The notes under the pieces were generated by a model. The model was not told the DNA's origin and did no database searches. It saw only the letters and a program-made list of their open reading frames with translations. Of a stretch of DNA of 64,000 nt, positions 20,299 to 30,370 are shown in pieces. Position numbers and translations under genes: made by a program. Each line of letters begins with the position of its first letter. Position 1 is the stretch's first letter. This DNA is from Ascochyta rabiei. Its lineage: Eukaryota > Ascomycota > Dothideomycetes > Pleosporales > Didymellaceae. Location of the stretch: assembly GCF_004011695.2 (NCBI RefSeq), contig NC_082405.1, positions 806,001 to 870,000 of the forward strand. The letters run 5' to 3'.

Positions 20299-23200
20299 AT
20301 GACGCAGAACAGCTTCCGGGGTCCAGCAGCAGCAGCAGCACCAGCAGCAGCAGCAGAGAATGACTCCATGAGCAGTCTGCGCACGCCGCATTTGGTCGAC
20401 AGCCCCGCGTCGAGTGAGGTGGCAGCGACACCGCCAGATCAGCCCGCGCCAGCGAGCAGCAGCACCGCATCGTCATCCCCGCGCACCCAACTCAGACGCA
20501 CTGCCTCGCTCAACAATAGCAGCAGCAGCATCCTGGACAGCACCACCAAGCTCGCCCGCAACGTGTCTCCAGCCCTGTTGGCCCGCATGAAATTCCTCAA
20601 CCAGGCCAGCTCCACCGACAGCCCCAGCAAGAACGCGCCCTCGCCCGGCGCCATTGGCCGCATTGCTGAGCACAAAATCAAGCAGCTCGACGACTTCCAC
20701 TCCACTAAGCGCACCTTCAGCATCGAGCGCCGCGGCACCGCCTGGAGCAGCGGCACAGGCAGCCAGCTCGGCACGCCGCTGATCCCCCAGCTGACGGGCG
20801 AAAGCGTCCCAGCGCTGGTCATGGAGCGCGACCTCGAGAGCGACATTAGCAGCGTCATCAGCACCAGCGACCGCGTCCTGCCCTCTGAATCAGAGGCAGA
20901 GACGGACGATGTTCTCGACATGCAGAAGTACCGTCTGCCTGACATCACCAAAACCAAGAGCCTGAGCCAGACCATCGCCGAATCTGACACCACTCCCGTC
21001 GCCGACCTGACACGCCCGCCCACACCACCGCCCAAGGATACCCCGCCTCTGCGCATCGAGGACGAGGTTTCAGTGCTCGATAACCACAATGACATGGACG
21101 TCGCGTCCCACTTTGCCCGCCGACACCTGCATCGCACAAACTCCATCTACACGCTGTCCAAGGCAAGCTTCAGCAACCAGATCCAGCAACTGACGTCGAT
21201 GAAGCTTCCACCCACCACGATCGCGTCTGAGATCACTGCGCTGCCCTCGTCCACACTTGCCGGCCGCGCACTACACAGCTCTGCAAACGACATCCGCCTA
21301 TGGATGGCCAAGGCTACCGAGGTCTTGAATGGACTTGATGCCGACGATGATGTTGAGTGGGCTGCTGCCGCCGGAAGAGAAGGCCTGGCCGACGTCGATG
21401 CCGCCATTGGCAAGTTCGAGGGTCTCATCACCGTCTACATCACCGCCATCGAGGACCTGCAGTCACGGCCAGACATTGCGCTGCTGCCTCTCAAGGACCA
21501 GACAACATTGGTCACTCAGATGGAAGAAATCGTCGGAAACTGGACCGAAATCAAGCGCACACTCAAAGGCATCAAGAACCAGGTCGAGATCGCCATGGAA
21601 TGGGAGGAGCTCTGGAACTCGGTGCTTGGTGAGATCGGTGCCGAGGTTGAGACTCTCAGCCGTCTAGTGTTCGAAATGGAAGAGCGCAGGCATCGTGTCA
21701 TATCTGATTCTGTGGCTGAATCTGCGGAAAAGTTCGACATCGCCGACCTTGAAACGATTGTGGAGACGCCACGACAAAACAAGATGCACAACAACCGGCT
21801 TAGTATGCCACCTACGCTTACAGTCATGTCACCTATCTCGCCCATCCCTCAAATCGAACAGGAGAGCTCACGTCTGCTGGAGATCTTTGCCAAGCTGCAG
21901 CCGTTGCGTGCGTCGCTTGACTTCCTTCCCATGCGTCTAGCCTCATTCGAGATGAGGGCGAGCACCATGTTTCCTTCTGCATGTGATGAGTTAATGCGCA
22001 GAAAAGAACAACTGGAAAAGCAAGAGAAGACTTTGGAAGCAGAAGCAGATGCATTGCGAGAGGAGCTGGGTGAAGACAAATGGGTACACAGCTTCAGACA
22101 AGCTGGCAGCAAAGCCGTGGCCATGTACGATTCATGCATGAAGAGCATCGAGAGATTACAGCAAGCTATCGATGATGGTGACGATGAGAAGCTAGGCTCG
22201 CGCATCTCTACATACAAGGACAAGAGAGATCATTATCCGCCCTCAATCAAACGGGTGCTCGAGTTGATCGACATAGAGATGAAGCACAGGTCGACAGTCA
22301 ATGGCGAGATCCTGCGCATCCAACAGGACGTCCGCCAGAAAATGTCCGACTTGGAGGGAGGGATCCAGCAAATGGACGCCATTCTGGATGACGTGTCCGC
22401 ATCTCGCAAACTTCGAGATTCCGTCTCCACAGTACTATCTGCACGCACCGAAGCCTCTTCCGCAATTGACACGCCAGGTAGCTCGCCTGCATCGAGTGTT
22501 GTGATGAGCCGCAAGGGTAGCGACTATAGTTCCATGACCCCCGCAGGCCGAAAGTCACGCCAATCCAGCACCTCAACGACAAAATCATCCCTACCACCGA
22601 ATCGCCGATACTCTAGCCTACCTGTCATTCCGGGAAGCACAACCCGCAAGTCTCTGCCCGCTACGTATCTCGAGCCGACTATATCTCGCGCGATGGCCTG
22701 CACACCGACACGCACTGCCCACTCGTCGACCCCTGCTATAGAACGACCCTCAACAAAGCCTCGTTGGAACACAAGCACAAACATGCGCGATACAGTTGTT
22801 GGGCACCACCACAAGCCGCTCCCTGCGACGCCACTGAGGAGCCTTTCTGGTCAGTCATCCATTCCGGTCAGAAGCCCTCTAGGACGTTCTTCGATGCTTT
22901 CGCCTCCTCCTGTCCATTCGGCGACCGCCACACCTGCAAAATCGTCTTTGAAACGCCCCGTAGCGAGCACGCTGCAGTCACCCTCCACACCTCTCAAAAG
23001 CCCCACGTTTGTGCATTCATCGTTCTCAACAAGAAGTCCAGCTTCGGGTCGCCGCGTGACCATCGCAGAGGACGATAGCAGCCCTCCCATCGAAGACAGC
23101 CCAATTTCTCGTCGCGCCACACGTCCAGCTAGTGCGATGAACAGTCGCCGCACCAGTCTTTTGCCTACGCCTAAGCCACGCACTACGTCAGCCTCCACCC

Positions 23201-23397
23201 TGACACCTGCTTCAACACCCGCTCGCGCTACCAGCAGGCTTGACAACACTGAGGAAGGCAGGAAGAGCAAGGCCGGCGATGGGCGATCAAGCCGCGTCAG
23301 CAGCCGTCAATCCAGTCTTGGTGTCACTGGCCGCCAATCGAGTCTCGGGATCAGTGGACGACAGTCAAGTGCAGGCGATAGACCGGTTTGGAGATAG
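20299..23397 (+). CDS. KAR9: KAR9-like spindle-positioning / karyogamy protein
   Basis: Microtubule plus-end cargo adaptor family that links EB1 and type V myosin to orient the spindle and nuclei. A single exon of 1032 residues. The N-terminus is low-complexity, starting with a polyalanine run coded by a CAG-type repeat. The helical KAR9-family core spans about residues 300-720 (SSANDIRLWMAKATEVLNGLD; WTEIKRTLKGIKNQVEIAMEWEELW; coiled-coil QLEKQEKTLEAEADALREELG). The C-terminal 300 residues are basic, Ser/Pro-rich and disordered. They contain an SxIP motif (SSIPVR, near residue 852), the usual EB1-docking signal, and a threefold GRQSS repeat before the end. A second in-frame Met follows the alanine run (MSSLRTPHL) and could be the true start. 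The family call rests on the core layout plus SxIP. No alignment was run. Confidence 0.82.
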   Translation: MTQNSFRGPAAAAAPAAAAENDSMSSLRTPHLVDSPASSEVAATPPDQPAPASSSTASSSPRTQLRRTASLNNSSSSILDSTTKLARNVSPALLARMKFLNQASSTDSPSKNAPSPGAIGRIAEHKIKQLDDFHSTKRTFSIERRGTAWSSGTGSQLGTPLIPQLTGESVPALVMERDLESDISSVISTSDRVLPSESEAETDDVLDMQKYRLPDITKTKSLSQTIAESDTTPVADLTRPPTPPPKDTPPLRIEDEVSVLDNHNDMDVASHFARRHLHRTNSIYTLSKASFSNQIQQLTSMKLPPTTIASEITALPSSTLAGRALHSSANDIRLWMAKATEVLNGLDADDDVEWAAAAGREGLADVDAAIGKFEGLITVYITAIEDLQSRPDIALLPLKDQTTLVTQMEEIVGNWTEIKRTLKGIKNQVEIAMEWEELWNSVLGEIGAEVETLSRLVFEMEERRHRVISDSVAESAEKFDIADLETIVETPRQNKMHNNRLSMPPTLTVMSPISPIPQIEQESSRLLEIFAKLQPLRASLDFLPMRLASFEMRASTMFPSACDELMRRKEQLEKQEKTLEAEADALREELGEDKWVHSFRQAGSKAVAMYDSCMKSIERLQQAIDDGDDEKLGSRISTYKDKRDHYPPSIKRVLELIDIEMKHRSTVNGEILRIQQDVRQKMSDLEGGIQQMDAILDDVSASRKLRDSVSTVLSARTEASSAIDTPGSSPASSVVMSRKGSDYSSMTPAGRKSRQSSTSTTKSSLPPNRRYSSLPVIPGSTTRKSLPATYLEPTISRAMACTPTRTAHSSTPAIERPSTKPRWNTSTNMRDTVVGHHHKPLPATPLRSLSGQSSIPVRSPLGRSSMLSPPPVHSATATPAKSSLKRPVASTLQSPSTPLKSPTFVHSSFSTRSPASGRRVTIAEDDSSPPIEDSPISRRATRPASAMNSRRTSLLPTPKPRTTSASTLTPASTPARATSRLDNTEEGRKSKAGDGRSSRVSSRQSSLGVTGRQSSLGISGRQSSAGDRPVWR
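20323..20356. repeat. CAG/CAC trinucleotide microsatellite in the KAR9 coding region
   Basis: Interrupted AGC/CAG repeat (two blocks of about five units broken by one CAC) read in the alanine frame. It encodes the polyalanine stretch near residues 10-19 of the KAR9-like protein. Confidence 0.9.
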
Positions 23398-23868
23398 GCT
23401 CTCACAAAGCGAGCCTATCTCTTGGACACTTGAGGTAGTCCAATGCGCAATCATCCCCCCCCCCCCCCCTTCCTTGGCCCTGGCTGGCCCATTCCTTTAC
23501 TGCCGATTCCATTCAACAGCCTTTGCATTCAGCATCTACAAGCGAAGCGAAATTTTTCATGTGGTACATGGCTTGCATGTGCCGGCGTTCATGGCGGATT
23601 GGGGAAAGTATTTTATACCCCGGTGTGTGCTTATTTGCAATTTTTGTTCTCGGATAAGGCGCGTTTGTATTCTATGTGCGTCCAGTGCAGCGCAGCGAGC
23701 GCGAGTTTGTACACCAAAGCGTCCAGATCGCGACCCATTCGAGAGGGAGGAGAACGCTACGGCGACGAGGCGCTAATGGTACATTTGAGCATCAACCTGC
23801 AGCGATGTAGAAGATAGAGAGATACCATAAGCAATCGACATACCAGTTATCAAGTCAAGACTAGGTCC
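23398..23868. other. Convergent 3' intergenic region with a C homopolymer
   Basis: Lies between the 3' ends of the KAR9-like gene and a minus-strand gene. It includes a run of 15 C at 23455-23469. No gene is seen. Confidence 0.55.
23455..23469. repeat. Poly-C tract (15 nt)
   Basis: Uninterrupted run of C about 60 bp after the KAR9 stop codon. Its length in the assembly may be unreliable. Confidence 0.9.
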
Positions 23869-24796
23869 TTATAACGCGCGATTCGCCTCTGCCTTGGGCC
23901 CTCTAGTCGCCTCCCCCGAACACTTCCACGCATGGTCTCTCTCCCTGTAACCCCCTTCCCTATCAATATGCACATGCATGTTATCATCAAACACTTTCTC
24001 GTCCTCATGTTCATCGCACCGTCCAATGGTGTAGAACCGCCCATCACTCGGCCGCAAGATTCTCCCCAGCGGTCTCCCTACCGCGCAGCACCTGGAGCTT
24101 GGCGGATCCACCGGCAGACAGAGCGTCGCATCGGGGCACGGCAAATACTGCGCGATGAAAGCAGGGACATTCACATTATCGTTTTGCAGCACTTGGCCAG
24201 CTGTCGTCGAAAAAGTATCCCCGCGACTGCGGTCGTGCGTCCGGCTATACGCCCCCCCCGTTCCCATTCCCTTAACACCGACGCCCGCACTGCATAGCAG
24301 AGACTTCTGCATCTAGCCTGTTCAGCTTCTCGGTTTCGATCTCCACCTCGCGCCGCGCTTGCATGAGCGTGAAGGCTGACTCGTGTCTAGCTGTCTTTAA
24401 ATGTGCGAGGTGCGATAGTTCTTCGTATGTTAATGGGTCGGCTAGCTCTTTGAGGTCACGGGTCCAGGGAGCATGGCTGGGGACTGGGGTGGCTGGGGTA
24501 GGAAGACGGTGGTGCGTGGTGGTGTTGATGGTGGTGTCGAGCTCTGTGTATCCGCTTGTGCTGGGATGGGGGAAGGACTTGGTGGGTGCGCATGGGCTGC
24601 GCTCGTATGCTGGCTTGGAGTTTGCTTCGTGGAGCGTGTCGGTGTGGGGGTTATAGATGTTGGGTTCTCCATAGTTTGAGATGGCGAGATTCGCAAGCAT
24701 GTGTTGGATCTGGTCGAATGCTGTGGCTTTTTGCATTACGGATGAGACGGGTTGCGAGTCGTAGCACTGTGGGAATCCGAAGTAAATGGAAGACAT
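23869..24796 (-). CDS. Hypothetical protein, two-exon model (291 aa)
   Basis: Two protein-like frames overlap around 24272-24312. My model joins exon 24279-24796 to exon 23869-24226 over a 52-nt intron (GTGTTA...CCGCAG), restoring one frame of 291 residues. Exon 1 starts MSSIYFGFPQCYDSQ, has a Pro/Thr/His-rich middle and a predicted coiled coil (ARREVEIETEKLNRLDAEV). Exon 2 contains NDNVNVPAFIAQYLPCPDA and a Cys/Pro-rich part. The donor GTGTTA is weak, so the junction is uncertain. An assembly indel or another intron is possible. A run of eight C (24252-24259) lies within the proposed intron. No family is recognised. Confidence 0.5.
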
Positions 24797-25468
24797 TTTG
24801 TGTGTACTTTAGTTGGTTGTACCTGGAACTTGACTGTAAGGAAGTAACAAAAGAACCTCACATTTATGAACTTAAAGTAGCCACCAGGACTTACGTGCAG
24901 GTGGCGATACAGTGATGATGCATTCTGCCAGCACGACGACAGCATACAAAGTACGTTGAAGACACACGCCGGTGTCCCCACGTAGCATAAGACACCGCAC
25001 TTGGAGCCCGGGTATAAATTACACCAGAAGATATATGACGTTCCAAACCCAACTCTAAGAAGAAGTGCGCTGTAGACTCTGACGCTACACGTAGTATGCC
25101 TGCTGTACAATGTGTGTTTGTGTTTTATTGTATCCGACTGCATCCTGCTGTAATTGCAACTTGGATGAGTGAAGCGGGGCTGGGAATGTCCGAACAGTGT
25201 GACAGATTTTTTAATGGTGAGGACAGGAACTGCAGTCGGGAAGTAGAAGCTCCAGAGCTGCGGGCTTCAGCGACGTTGAACATCGTGAAAAGGTGCATAA
25301 AAATTACCCAAATCGAAGATATCACTCGGAACTTCGGTTTTAAAATTCATTCTCGATTCCAAAGTTGGTGTGTACCAAAACGACGCACAGTGAAATGGCC
25401 ATACAATATGCCCAGAGTTGCGCAAGTAAAAGCAGCTCTATACCATCACTGTTTGCCCTACCACTACA
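24797..25468. other. Intergenic region
   Basis: About 670 bp with short overlapping open frames on both strands and no gene recognised. It carries the promoter of the minus-strand hypothetical gene and whatever remains of the promoter of the kinase pseudogene. Confidence 0.5.
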
Positions 25469-26532
25469 ATGGGGAATCATTCCAGTAAGCCATCATGTTC
25501 TACTGCTTCAAACCAGTATGCTTTGCGTACACAACCACGGCTATGCATGTGGATTATGCCTCTCACGCACTTCGATTACCATGTGCACCGCAACTGCGAT
25601 AGGTTTTCCAGGACGGCCGAATACTTTCCAAAACACCACACCTTCATCAGGGAACTGCAAAAAGGTGCAGAAGGGGAGGTTCAAGAGTGGTTGAATAAGT
25701 GAACTGGCGTCTTGCTTGCTGTAAAAGTCTTGAAGCGGGAAGGAGTTCAACCACGCGAGCTTGAATTCCTGAAAAGCTTCCCCGAAAACAACTCCACAAT
25801 CAGATGTCTTGCTTTCTTCGACAAGCAGCCTACACCTGAAGACTGTTGCATCATCCTGGAGCACTGTCCGGTTGGCGACCTGCATACCTTCTACTGGAAC
25901 CGCGCGGCGTCGATTAACAACGGTGCCTTTTCAGAAGCGTTCATGTGGTCCATCTTCAGCCAACTGGCAAACGCAGCCGCTTTCTTGCACGAAGGCATAG
26001 GGTGCAAGAACGCGGGCGACGCAAATCTCTGGCGCCCCATAATTCACCGCGACATCAAGCTCAAAAACATTCTGGTGAGGAGTCTGGGGTCGAACGACGA
26101 TTTCTCCGAAATCACCATCAAGCTCAGCGACTTCGGCGTGGCAGCGTACTACGATCCAAAAGCCGCAAGTGACTTGAATTTCGCAGGAATCCCGGCGTAC
26201 GGGCGCCAGAAGTTACCTGGGACGCGAGAATCTGCTCTCCAGCAAGCGATATCTGGTCCGTTGAAGCAGTGGTGCGTTATCTTGCCCACGGCTTCCCCCC
26301 AACCAAATGCCCTCGAACCAGCAAGGAAAAGTGGCTTGAAGAGAATGCAGGCAAGAAGCCATACCACGGCGACCTATCCAGAGCTGATCAAGCATTTTGG
26401 TGGGCCAGGGAAGCGGCTCCAGAGGCGATTCCCACCAACCTGGCGATTGACGATCAAGTAAAGGACGACCCCCAAGTATTCAAACGCGCTGAACAACTAT
26501 CTTGGAATGGCGCTGAAGATGAAAGCCGATGA
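25469..26532 (+). pseudogene. Protein kinase pseudogene (one nonsense codon, one frameshift)
   Basis: Serine/threonine kinase-like frame broken twice. From the ATG at 25469 (MGNHSSKPS) it reads to a glycine-loop-like KGAEGEVQEW and then stops at TGA 25700-25702. The same frame continues beyond the stop with TGVLLAVKVLKR, whose Lys would be the ATP-binding residue. The catalytic loop IIHRDIKLKNILV and the magnesium motif KLSDFGVAAYY are intact. Just after AGIPAYG (about 26200) the frame is lost. Another frame, one base off, resumes with PEVTWDAR, SDIWSVEAVVRYL and a C-terminal region ending at 26532. That pattern fits a single lost base in the G run preceding CGCCAGAAG. The order and motifs are clearly kinase, but no uninterrupted product is possible unless the two lesions are sequencing errors. 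Subfamily not identified. Confidence 0.8.
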
Positions 26533-27298
26533 ACGGCCAGAAGCCGGCAAGCTGGCACAGTATATCCAATGGACAAGTTCGGACTTTATTTTTGCAGACA
26601 ATAAAACGCATTACCCACCCCCCCAAAATCCCCAAAAAATCCCAAAAACGCCAAATCCGAACGACATCTCCACGACGTGAAAGACGCGTAAACGCTAGCC
26701 AGCTGACTAATCCCCAATCACCATCCTCACTCCCACGCACACGCACCCTCCCCACCCTAACACCACCAAACCAACATAACGCACAAACCCCAGCACCTGT
26801 ACGTCGCACCTCCCCCTCCTCCTTTTCCCTCCCTCCCTATTCCCATGATGAACGGAACCCCGCTGGTCTGAACCACCAGCGTGACTTCCCCATACACTTG
26901 ACCCGAGAGCCACGTGCCTCTCCCTGCCCAAACGCGCTCCATCTCGTGGTTGGCATGCATACAAACGCATGTGTATATGTTTGCTTGCTAGCCCGGATGG
27001 TGGTGCGAAGGGAAGAACTGGGGGGAGGCGGGCTTGATGCGCGAGACTAAGATAGCTCTGATTGGAATCGTGGGTTGTGGATGGCTGGCGTGTATTGGTT
27101 TTATGTGGTGTGCGATGGTTTGCTGACTAGAGTGCAGGTTGGTGGTGGGTGCTGTTTTTGTTCTTTTGAAATGGTTGCAATAGGACGTTTTGATGGTCTG
27201 ATCGTGTGTCTCTTTGTGTGATTTTAAAGAGTAGGCATGAGGGGGTCGTGTGAATGCTGGAGCTTGACAAAGTGCACCCTTATCTACCAGCAAGTTCT
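26533..27298. other. Intergenic region with pyrimidine/purine-skewed low complexity
   Basis: About 770 bp rich in C and A runs (for example around 26610-26650 and 26800-26840). A 173-residue plus frame here is Pro/Thr/Arg-rich low complexity and not considered real. It lies between the 3' ends of the kinase pseudogene and the CorA gene. Confidence 0.5.
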
Positions 27299-29776
27299 CT
27301 ACGTTAAACGCCCGTTTTCAAACGGCACATTCAATCTCATCCGTCTCTGCCTTGCTCTCTCCATCTCCCAGTCCCTCTCTTCATCGCCACTGCGCTCATC
27401 CTCGCTAGCACCCCGCTCGTCGATCATAACTTCACTCGCCCCGCCCTCGCTACTCGGTCTTCCACTTCCACTCCTGTCGCTCCTCGTTGGGCTCAAGCTC
27501 TTCAGTCGCTCGGCCGGAATGCGTCTCTGCAGGCGACTTGCAGCTGTAGGTTCGATCTCAGCGAGCGCGACAGGCGTTGCGATACTCATCAGCTCAGCAA
27601 TGGCACCTAAATCCTTGCTGAAGCTTGCTATACTATCCAGTCGCTCCTCCCCCGGCGCCTGGTTTTTGGGCAGTGTGTCTGCGACGACGATGCGGAGCTC
27701 GGGTAGCCATCTCCTCACAAGATACCGCTTGATGCGACTCCAGGTCCCAAATTCGTCGACTGCTGGGTCGTAGTCGCCCTTGCGCTGCAATTTATCACCG
27801 CCGAACCATCGAGTCACAAGACGCCACTTAATCAATCCCCATGTGCCGACAAATGTCAGTCCACTCCTGGGCCCACGCCTTGTCCACAGATGTGGGTAGT
27901 TGACTGCCAGGTCATAATACAGAGACTCGTAGACGCCTCTGCGAAGTGGGTTCTGGCGCTGCGTAGAAAGTGAATGCTTGACACCGTACCAAAGTACAAG
28001 GACGGTGAACAGAACCGGTACAGCGGAGATGAAGAACCACTTGATTGACGGGTTTGACTCAAACGTATCGACATTCATGCCGAAAAAGCCACATACGAAG
28101 GTCAGTGGAAGGAAGATGAACGTAATCCAGCTAAGGCGCCACATAGAGAGGCCGAGCTGCAGGGAATGACGAGCGTCGCGAATGCCTACACTCTTGTACA
28201 TTAGATCTGCGAGGGCGGTTGTTGGTGCTATAATGTCGCGCTCCCATTGTTTGGTGAGGCGTTCGAGCTCAGTCGGGGTATTGCCCAGCCATTCTTCGTC
28301 TTCTTTTGGATCGCCTGATGCGAGTTCGTGCAAATATGTGCGCATATCTTTGACCATATCCAGGTGTTTCCAAATCAAGCGCTCGACTTTGAGCCATAAG
28401 GCGCTGTTGCTCCAGAGCTCCTGATCGCGGGACTCATCGGCGGGGTTTTCGTAAATCTTGTCCTCCAGGATACCAACGTGCGCCTCACATGTGGCGAGGA
28501 AGCGGTCCCAGTTGTAGGCGAGGGCCTTGAAGATGTCTTTGAGGATGTAGTCCATGCACTCAACTGTTAGTGCTTCATCGGATGATGTTTCCTCGCGTGA
28601 AAGGTAGAAGGTTAGTCGCCGCCAGCGAGATTCGATTTCTTGCCGAGCGCCAATCAGCGTGTCTTTAACATCGCCAGATTGCGAACTTTCGAAGACAATG
28701 ATGGTGCTACCGTTATCGAGAGTGTTGAGTTTGGGAATGTACTTCTCTCTGTGTTCGTTCGCATTCACATCTCCATACGACTTCTTCAAGCGCTGGTAGT
28801 CCTCAAACTCTTCCTCGTTGTAAGGATTGGGTATGTCTGGATCAGTTGCCGACCCTGGCGTGCCGTTGCTCAGCTGTACGTAAACGGAGAGACGCTGTAC
28901 GAGTGCATCATAGGCATAACAAGGCTGATCATCCGCATCGTAGCCGTTGAGCTCCATCATCTTGGTGCCTTTCTTCGGCTTTTGAATCTTTCCTCTTGGA
29001 AAGTGCTTCAGATAGTCGCAACTGAACGAAGCGCGACTAATGCCCCTCCATGGATCGCGCTGCGCTCGAAACGTCCTTCCGTTCGGGACAGGCTTATTGT
29101 TGCGTACAAGAGGCCGTTCATACTGCGCCCATTTCCCAAAGGTAGTGCCGACAAGATCGTGACTTCCATCGATATTGAACTTGCCCAGCAAGAAGCGTGT
29201 CGCCCAAGGTGCATTCTGTACATGGATGACTCGAAGTGCAGCCTGATCCGAGACGCTTTTCTTCCGGTAGAACCTCCGTAGACTGTCCACGTCACAGAAC
29301 TCTTTACTGACTACCTTTCTCTTGCCTTCTGGGGCGTGTTCCTTCCCAACGTAATCAACCAGCAACACACGGCCGTGCTTCCAGCTTTCGTCTGTCCATT
29401 CTTCGTGCCACTGTAGGTTTGGGCTATGCTTGCGTCTGTGCCCAAACGTGCTATTTCGCCGCTGCTGAGCGGTAGATTGGGACTCCTCATGCTGGTATGT
29501 CGGTCGTACATCAAAGGTCCTGGCTCGCTCTATTCGATGGTTAGACGTTGATCACGACGCCCCCCTTGGCCGCATGTTAACTCTCAAAGCAGTCTGTCCA
29601 CAGAGCCGCATCCAGTTATATATTCCAATCTCCTCCTGTGCCAATTAAAAATATCTGAGTATATTGCGCTTACCTGCAGTAGGCGAAGGTGACGGCTGTG
29701 GAGGCTCTCCACTCGCTGTATCTTCGATGGTGATAGGCGGCGGGGGATCACTCCTCGAACGCTTGAGACTAGTCAT
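27299..29776 (-). CDS. CorA-type Mg2+ (divalent cation) transporter
   Basis: Membrane channel-like transporter for Mg2+ and related cations. Two exons, 29674-29776 and 27299-29529, joined over a 144-nt intron (GTAAGC...GAATAG) in phase 1, give 777 residues. The long N-terminal cytosolic domain is followed by two C-terminal transmembrane helices: WITFIFLPLTFVCGFFGMN, which holds the family hallmark GMN at the pore mouth, and WFFISAVPVLFTVLVLWYG. The C-terminus after the helices is long, basic and acidic by turns (about 220 residues) and probably cytosolic. The first exon is Pro/Ser-rich (KRSRSDPPPPITIEDT). The size and long tails fit the fungal large CorA branch (ALR/MNR2-like) better than mitochondrial MRS2. 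Plasma-membrane versus vacuole location cannot be read here. Confidence 0.9.
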
Positions 29777-30370
29777 GATGACGCTAGAGTGTTAGTGAAG
29801 TTTGTTGTTGATGCTCGTCCATTTATTAGTCAAATGAATTCGATCGTACGGGAAGCAAACAACAGGTGCGACTGCAGTGCAGGAAGTAGCAAACAACGAC
29901 TGGGTAAATGTTTTGATTGATGCTGCCTAGTCCTGGTCGCTAGGTATATAAATTGCATAAGGCTAGATACGAACGCCATGGTAATGATCGGTGGAGGCCT
30001 TGCAGCTTTGTGATGGCGCAGTGTGGGGGCGGAGGTCAGGTTGGTGGGCGCAGGTGAGAATGCGGAGTCAGCTGAGAACATGGATCGGCACGTCTTTTCC
30101 GAAACCGTAGTTAAGCCTCATAACATAGAGTGTGCTGACCACCACCTTGCAAGGTTCGATCTTGGGAAGTAGCTACGATCGGTCAAGCGACGTCTGCCTT
30201 GACGGATGTTGAAATCCGGCACGTTGTGTGGCAGAATCAAAGGTCATAAGATAAGAGTTACTGGGACTTCTCCGCTCTATGCATTTCAAGTATGTTCTAT
30301 ACACAGACCAACTCCACGACTCCTCTTCACCCACGGGTATCCATAACATGCAAACATCATCCGCCATGCT
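29777..30370. other. Intergenic region between CorA and SCJ1
   Basis: About 590 bp containing the CorA promoter and the SCJ1 3' UTR. No gene is recognised. Short minus frames at 29830-30081 and 30173-30367 are unconvincing. Confidence 0.5.

Noticed and set aside
20439..21146. 235-residue minus frame opposite the KAR9-like gene
   Set aside because: A shadow of Ser/Thr-rich coding sequence on plus.
23455..23469. C15 tract as a regulatory or G-quadruplex element
   Set aside because: A single homopolymer in a 3' flank, with length likely unreliable and no supporting context.
24252..24259. Programmed frameshift at the C8 tract
   Set aside because: The first frame stops (24272-24274) before reaching the tract, so slippage there could not join the two frames. 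An intron fits better.
26529..27050. 173-residue plus frame after the kinase relic
   Set aside because: Pro/Thr/Arg low complexity from C/A-rich DNA, without start context or homology clues.
30145..30175. Possible tRNA B-box (GGTTCGATC)
   Set aside because: No matching A-box, acceptor stem or anticodon arm around it. No tRNA fold could be drawn anywhere in the window.
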